Below, in pieces: positions 59,822-64,000 of a DNA stretch of 64,000 nt. The notes beneath the pieces are model-generated. The model was not told the origin of the DNA and made no database searches. It was given only the letters and a program-made list of their open reading frames with translations. The DNA comes from Mixophyes australis (Eukaryota; Chordata; Amphibia; Anura; Limnodynastidae), in contig JAVHZZ010000005.1 in the NCBI GenBank assembly GCA_036250195.1, positions 127,043,098-127,107,097 on the forward strand. The letters run 5' to 3'. A program made the position numbers and the translations under genes. The first letter of the stretch is position 1. The number at the start of each line of letters is the position of its first letter.

Positions 59822-60577
59822 TTTCACGAGCCGCGGCGGTACTCACAGCCGCTGCGGCTCGCTTCCTGTGCCCTCTGGTGTCCCGCCCTTCACCTTGACG
59901 ACCGGGACGTCCCTTCAACTCCCGACCGTTGCCAAGGCAACAGCCGGACGCTTCTGCAGCGCGGCGTCCCGGAAGTATAGGAAGCCAGGTGCGCACGAGC
60001 ATCCATTAGACCAGCGATTAGATGCAGCTGACAACTGAATTAACAGGCATTAGCCTGGAACTGTAAGCCCTGATTGGTCTGTTTGTATAGCAGGCAATTA
60101 GCCTGCAGGTGTGCATTCCCCAGGGGCAAGCCCTGATTGGTCTATGTCTGTATTTAAGGCAGTGAGGTCTGCAGCCTCACTGCCGGTTATAGCTTCTGTT
60201 ACCAGTCTGCTTACCTGCTCTGCTCCTTGCTCCTGTCCTTTGGATATTCTGTTGGATTGCCCGTGTATGACCCCTTGCCTGGATTTGGACCCTGCCTGTG
60301 TTTCTTGTGACCCCGACCTCTGGCGTGTTTACCGACCTTCCTGTTTGCTCGTGACCCTTGACCTCGGCTTGTTTATTGGATTTGCTGTCTGCTGCCGGCC
60401 CTTGACCCTTGCCTGGACTTCACTTCGCTTACCTGGGTTCTCCCCAGCCTTTACACACTTCACGACCCTCTGTCAGTCTGCAGCCAAGTCTGTCCCCACC
60501 ACTAGGGGCTCCAGTGAACACCTGACTGGCGGAGTAGACTCCGGGTTGTGTTGTATTGGCTAGAGGGGTTCCTAACA
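59822..60577 (+). repeat. Chromovirus 3' LTR
   Basis: TTTCACGAGCCGCGGCGG ... GGGGTTCCTAACA. Compared with the 5' LTR it has one larger insertion (ATAGCAGGCAATTAGCCTGC region) and several substitutions, which would allow age estimation. Confidence 0.92.
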
Positions 60578-61849
60578 CCGCTGTTCCTCGACAAGCTGTT
60601 CACCTGCAAGCTGGAACTACTCTCCGCTATTCATCTGCACGCTGAACGAGTATCGTGAGTTGTTGCTAAACCAGTGCCTTATCTATTGGTTCAACTTTAC
60701 TGCTGGCTGGCTAAGATCGCTGCATCTCGCTGTTAGAGCTACTATCAAGTTATCTGTCACCTGTAGTTCCACGTCTGACACGGGTTATCCTTACTCTGCT
60801 GTTACCTGGTTACTGGACTGTTATTGTGAACTACTTGTTGTGCCGGTGGCTAGTACTTGGGCTCAATTTGCGTGTCTCTGTTCATTTGCTCCATACTACA
60901 GCGAACTTACCATTGCAGTTACAACGAATCCTGCTACCTGTAGTTCCACGCATGATTCAGATACTACTCACGTCTCTGCTACTTCTAGGCAACATTCTAC
61001 TGCATGTGTCAGTGTTCCTCCAAGTCCTTGGGTGATGTTTAACACTTACTGCTTTACTTAATAAGAATCAGCTATTCCAGTACTACCTGCTATGTCGAGT
61101 CATCTCTACACTCGGATCAGCTAAGTTCTATATACTACTCTGTTTGGAGTGTATGCTGTACCAGTGATTCACATTCATCTGCTGTGTGGTTCTCTATTGG
61201 ATCCTAGTGTTCTTGTTTATCATCACTACGTTGAACTGTATATCATCTCATCTCATGATGTTGCCAAGGGTTACCGACTAGGAGTAGCATATGTGAATTG
61301 TGTCTGCATTACTACGAATTACCGTGTATTCATCTCTGCCAGTATATATATATCTATTCCTGTTGAACCAACATTCAATACACTGCGTTGCAGCACTACT
61401 ACTTTCTCCTGTGTTATTATTGATGCTTGTAAGCCGTGAACTTATCCTGTGAATATCATTGTATTCTGCCTCCACTATCCTCGATAGTAGAGGCAGGGGA
61501 TCTGCAAAAAACCTCAGAGCCGTGACATATACTCATTTACTCAAAACATATTTCCCTCCCTGCGGACAGTCCAAGCAATAAATTAAATAGCATTAAAGTT
61601 TAATAAATATAGCCATTTTCCACAACCATCGCCATCAATAAATAATTCATATTCACATTTATATATAAATAGCCCTCCACCCCAAAATCAGCACCATATT
61701 CAATTGATAGCCCTAAACCACCCGAGCATGAAATTAAAGGTTCCTTCACTTCAACTTAAATAGTTAGCCCCCACCTACACTTCACCATTAAATAGCCTAC
61801 CTTCACACTATATTAAGATCCTCCCTCCCCTCACATATTATATTAAAAT

Positions 61850-62999
61850 ACTGCGCGCACACACACACTAATATATACATGGCCCCACACACAAACACTG
61901 ATATATAAATTGCCCCACACACACACTCATTAATATATACATGGCCCCACACACACACACACATACTAATATATACATGGCCCCACACACACACACACAC
62001 ACTAATATATACATGGCCCCACACACACACACTAATATATACATGGCCCACACACACACATACACACACTAATATATACATTGCCCCCCACACACACACT
62101 AATATATACATGGCCCCACACACACACTAATATATTCATGGCCCCACACACACACACACTAATATATACATGACCCCACACACACACACTAATATATACA
62201 TGGCCCCACACACACACTAATATATACATGGCCCACACACACACACTAATATATACATGGCCCCACACGCACACACTAATATATACATGACCCCACACAC
62301 ACTAATATATACATGGCCCCACACACACACACTAATATATACATGACCCCACACACACACACTAATATATACATGGCCCCACACACACTCACTAATATAT
62401 ACATGGCCCCCCACACACACACACACACACTAATATCATACTTGCCTACTCCTGGAAACTTGTTTCCGGCAGAGGGGGTGTGACTGGAGGGTGGGAGGTG
62501 GCGGGGCAGGGCCAATCGCGTCATTTTGGCCCCACCCCCCGCAAAACCGTCATTTATGCCGTGGGGGCGGGGCCAAAATGAAGCGATTGACCCCTCCCCG
62601 CCCCCACCCGCTCACCAAAATGGCGTGATTCACCGAGAATCGCGTCAAATGACGTGATTCTCTGAACTCCGGGATGCGGGAGAAATGCCAACTCTCGCGG
62701 GAGCCCGGGAGACTGACCCGAATTTCGGAAGTCTCCCGGACTTTCCGGGAGAGTTGGCATGTATGACTAATATATACATGGCCCCACACACACACACTAA
62801 TATATACATGGCCCCACACACACACACTAATATATACATGGCCCCAGACACACACACACACACTAATATATACATGGCCCCACACACACACTAATATATA
62901 CATGGCCACACACACACACACACACACTAATATATACATGGCCCCACACACACACTAATAAATATATGGCCCCACACACACTAATAAATATTTATATAT

Positions 63000-63000
<1 letters not shown>
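61850..63000. repeat. CACACACTAATATATACATGGCCC minisatellite
   Basis: More than 30 copies of a 22-32 bp unit with variable CA length, in two blocks (61850-62435 and 62767-63000) separated by a MITE. Minus-strand open frames repeating CGAMYILVCV are artefacts. Confidence 0.95.
62436..62766. mobile_element. GC-rich MITE, 331 bp
   Basis: Starts TCATACTTGCCTACTCC and ends GAGAGTTGGCATGTATGA, an imperfect inverted terminal repeat. It splits the minisatellite. CTAATA occurs on both sides, but that phrase belongs to the minisatellite unit, so the target duplication is ambiguous and the superfamily unassigned. Confidence 0.75.

Positions 63001-63004
<4 letters not shown>

Positions 63005-63030
<26 letters not shown>
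63005..63030. repeat. (TA)n microsatellite
   Basis: Short TA run between the two minisatellites of the hAT. Confidence 0.9.
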
Positions 63031-63032
<2 letters not shown>

Positions 63033-63084
63033 TCCAGACTCTACACAATGTACTGATACACACACAATTGCCAGCCAGACACAC

Positions 63085-63525
63085 ACACCCCCCAGTGAGA
63101 GACACAGCCTACCCCCACCAGTGAGAGACGCAGCGATGGCCAGCCCCCCCAGTGAGAGACACAGCGACAGCCAGCCCCCCCAGTGAGAGACACAGCGACA
63201 GACAGCCCCCCCGTGAGAGACACAGTGACAGCTAGCCCCCCCCCGCCACCAGTGAGGGAAACAGCACTAGCCAGCCCCCTGCCCCAGTGAGACACAGTGA
63301 CAGCCAGCCCGCCCCCAGTGAGAGACACAGTGATGGCCAGCCCCCTCCCCCAGTGAGAGACACAGTGACGGCCAGCCCCCTCCCCCAGTGAGAGACACAG
63401 TGACAGCGACAGCCAGCCCCCTCCCCCAGTCAGAGACACAGTGACAGCGGCAGTCAGCCCCCTCCCCCAGTCGTCAGAAACACAGTGACAGCGACAGCCA
63501 GCCCACTCCCCCAGTGAGAGACACA
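63085..63525. repeat. CCCCCAGTGAGAGACACAGT minisatellite
   Basis: About twelve units of 33-42 bp, CCCCAGTGAGAGACACAGTG plus ACAGCCAGCCCCC variants. The minus-strand Gly/Val/Ser-rich frame across it is an artefact. Confidence 0.93.
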
Positions 63526-64000
63526 CTTACCTTGTCACCTCGCTGCTCGGCGGACGGTTTTAATGTGTTGTGCGGCCAGTAATCACATGGGACGTGCACC
63601 ATGTGACATGTGCCGTCCCATGTGATTAAAATCACATAGCCGCACATCACATTGACACTATCTGCAGAGCAGCACGCAGTGAGCTGAGCTGCTCGGACGG
63701 ACATCCTGCCCCACTGGACCGGCCCAACTAGCCATCGGCCCTTCTGGCATTTGCCAGAAGTGCCCGATGGCCAGTCCGGCCCTGCATGAGGGTAAACCAA
63801 TGGATTAAATACCTATGGTATTGAGAGTGTTAACTTGGGCATTCCATGAGAAAATCTGACCCTGGAAATGTAAAGGAGAGAAAATATAGCTTTCTCCTTG
63901 TTACAATGTATTCAAAGGGTCTAAATGAAAACAACAGGTTCTCTACATTTGTGTGAATAAAACTTTTTGAGAAAAATTCTCTATAATAATTTCTTCCATC

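Larger units (their letters stand above)
54994..60577 (+). mobile_element. Sushi-type chromovirus (Ty3/Gypsy), complete but inactive
   Basis: 5' LTR 54994-55680 and 3' LTR 59822-60577 match closely over most of their length; the 3' copy has about 70 bp extra near 60075-60140. A purine tract (AGAGGGGGGGTAC) precedes the 3' LTR. The 5-bp duplication CCGCT flanks it (54989-54993, 60578-60582). Between the LTRs are gag, protease, reverse transcriptase, RNase H, integrase and a chromodomain, all in order on the plus strand, with several stops. The solo LTR at 532-1319 belongs to the same family. Confidence 0.95.
54613..61527 (+). mobile_element. Solo LTR of a second LTR family, split by a chromovirus
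   Basis: Starts TGTCACACGCCGG and ends CAGAGCCGTGACA, flanked by the 5-bp duplication TATAC (54608-54612, 61528-61532). Minus the nested chromovirus it is about 1.33 kb (54613-54993 and 60583-61527), with no coding sequence, so it is best read as a solo LTR. A repeated phrase CTGTTCACCTGCAAGCTG occurs several times on both sides of the nested insert. Confidence 0.88.
53761..63784. mobile_element. hAT element (family-A core, other ends) carrying nested LTR elements
   Basis: Starts CAGGGCCGCACTGGGACT and ends GATGGCCAGTCCGGCCCTG, flanked by the exact 8-bp duplication CATGAGGG (53753-53760, 63785-63792). Its own sequence is about 3.1 kb: 53761-54612 and 61528-63784. It holds the family-A core with TATCCTGGAATATTGGATG, a CACACACTAATATATACATGG minisatellite and a GTGAGAGACACAGTGACAGC minisatellite. 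No intact transposase. The termini differ from family A although the core is shared. Confidence 0.92.

Noticed and set aside
61803..62951. Minus-strand frames repeating Gly-Ala-Met-Tyr-Ile-Leu-Val-Cys-Val
   Set aside because: Tandem CACACACTAATATATACATGG array read in reverse.
63041..63526. 161-codon Gly/Val/Ser-rich minus-strand frame
   Set aside because: Minisatellite artefact; no start context or domain.

Overview
The window is repeat-dense vertebrate DNA with no intact host gene. It most resembles a large-genome frog. The reasons are a L1/Tx1-type LINE, a Sushi-type chromovirus, an intron-containing Harbinger with a Myb-like partner gene, many hAT families, a gamma/epsilon-like endogenous retrovirus (ERV), and LINE tails ending in GCGC(T/C)ATATAAATAAA-like sequence. 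The species is an inference. The only host-derived gene sequence recognised is a dead processed copy of NCK2 (36196-37309).

Layout. 1-8479: a broken ERV on the minus strand (env at the window edge, a pol lacking RNase H and integrase, gag, leader, primer site and one LTR). It is interrupted by a solo chromovirus LTR (532-1319), a Tigger-like MITE (1989-2303) and a 1.6-kb hAT element (3839-5473). 8500-12240: LTR-like sequence, a hAT fragment with minisatellites, and AT-rich microsatellites. 12249-27784: a hAT element split by a complete 11.2-kb Harbinger (12287-23454), followed by a 3.9-kb CT-rich minisatellite. 27785-30366 and 31547-34127: two nearly identical copies of one flank, alternating with hAT copies 2 (30367-31546) and 3 (34128-35882). 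This is a tandem duplication that fits unequal crossing-over between the minisatellites of two hAT copies. 36196-37309: NCK2 retropseudogene. About 37650-41653: a decayed hAT transposase element flanked by tandem arrays. 41952-42099: palindromic MITE. 42563-44120: second copy of the 3839 hAT family, inverted. 45915-52712: full-length LINE with a 14-bp target duplication. 53761-63784: a three-level nest, in which a hAT contains a solo LTR that contains a complete chromovirus.

Many boundaries are supported by terminal repeats plus exact target-site duplications (TSDs): 8 bp for hAT, TTA for Harbinger, TA for the Tigger-like MITE, 5 bp for LTR elements, 14 bp for the LINE.

The most notable system is the Harbinger. 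Its transposase gene (+ strand, DDE residues present, one coding intron) and a Myb/SANT-like gene (- strand, nine exons traced here) converge toward each other. In known Harbinger elements the two proteins act together: the Myb-like protein supports nuclear import and end recognition, and the transposase cuts. All eight traced introns of the Myb-like gene are phase 1, and its seven internal exons are short multiples of three. One in-frame stop is the only break seen in it.
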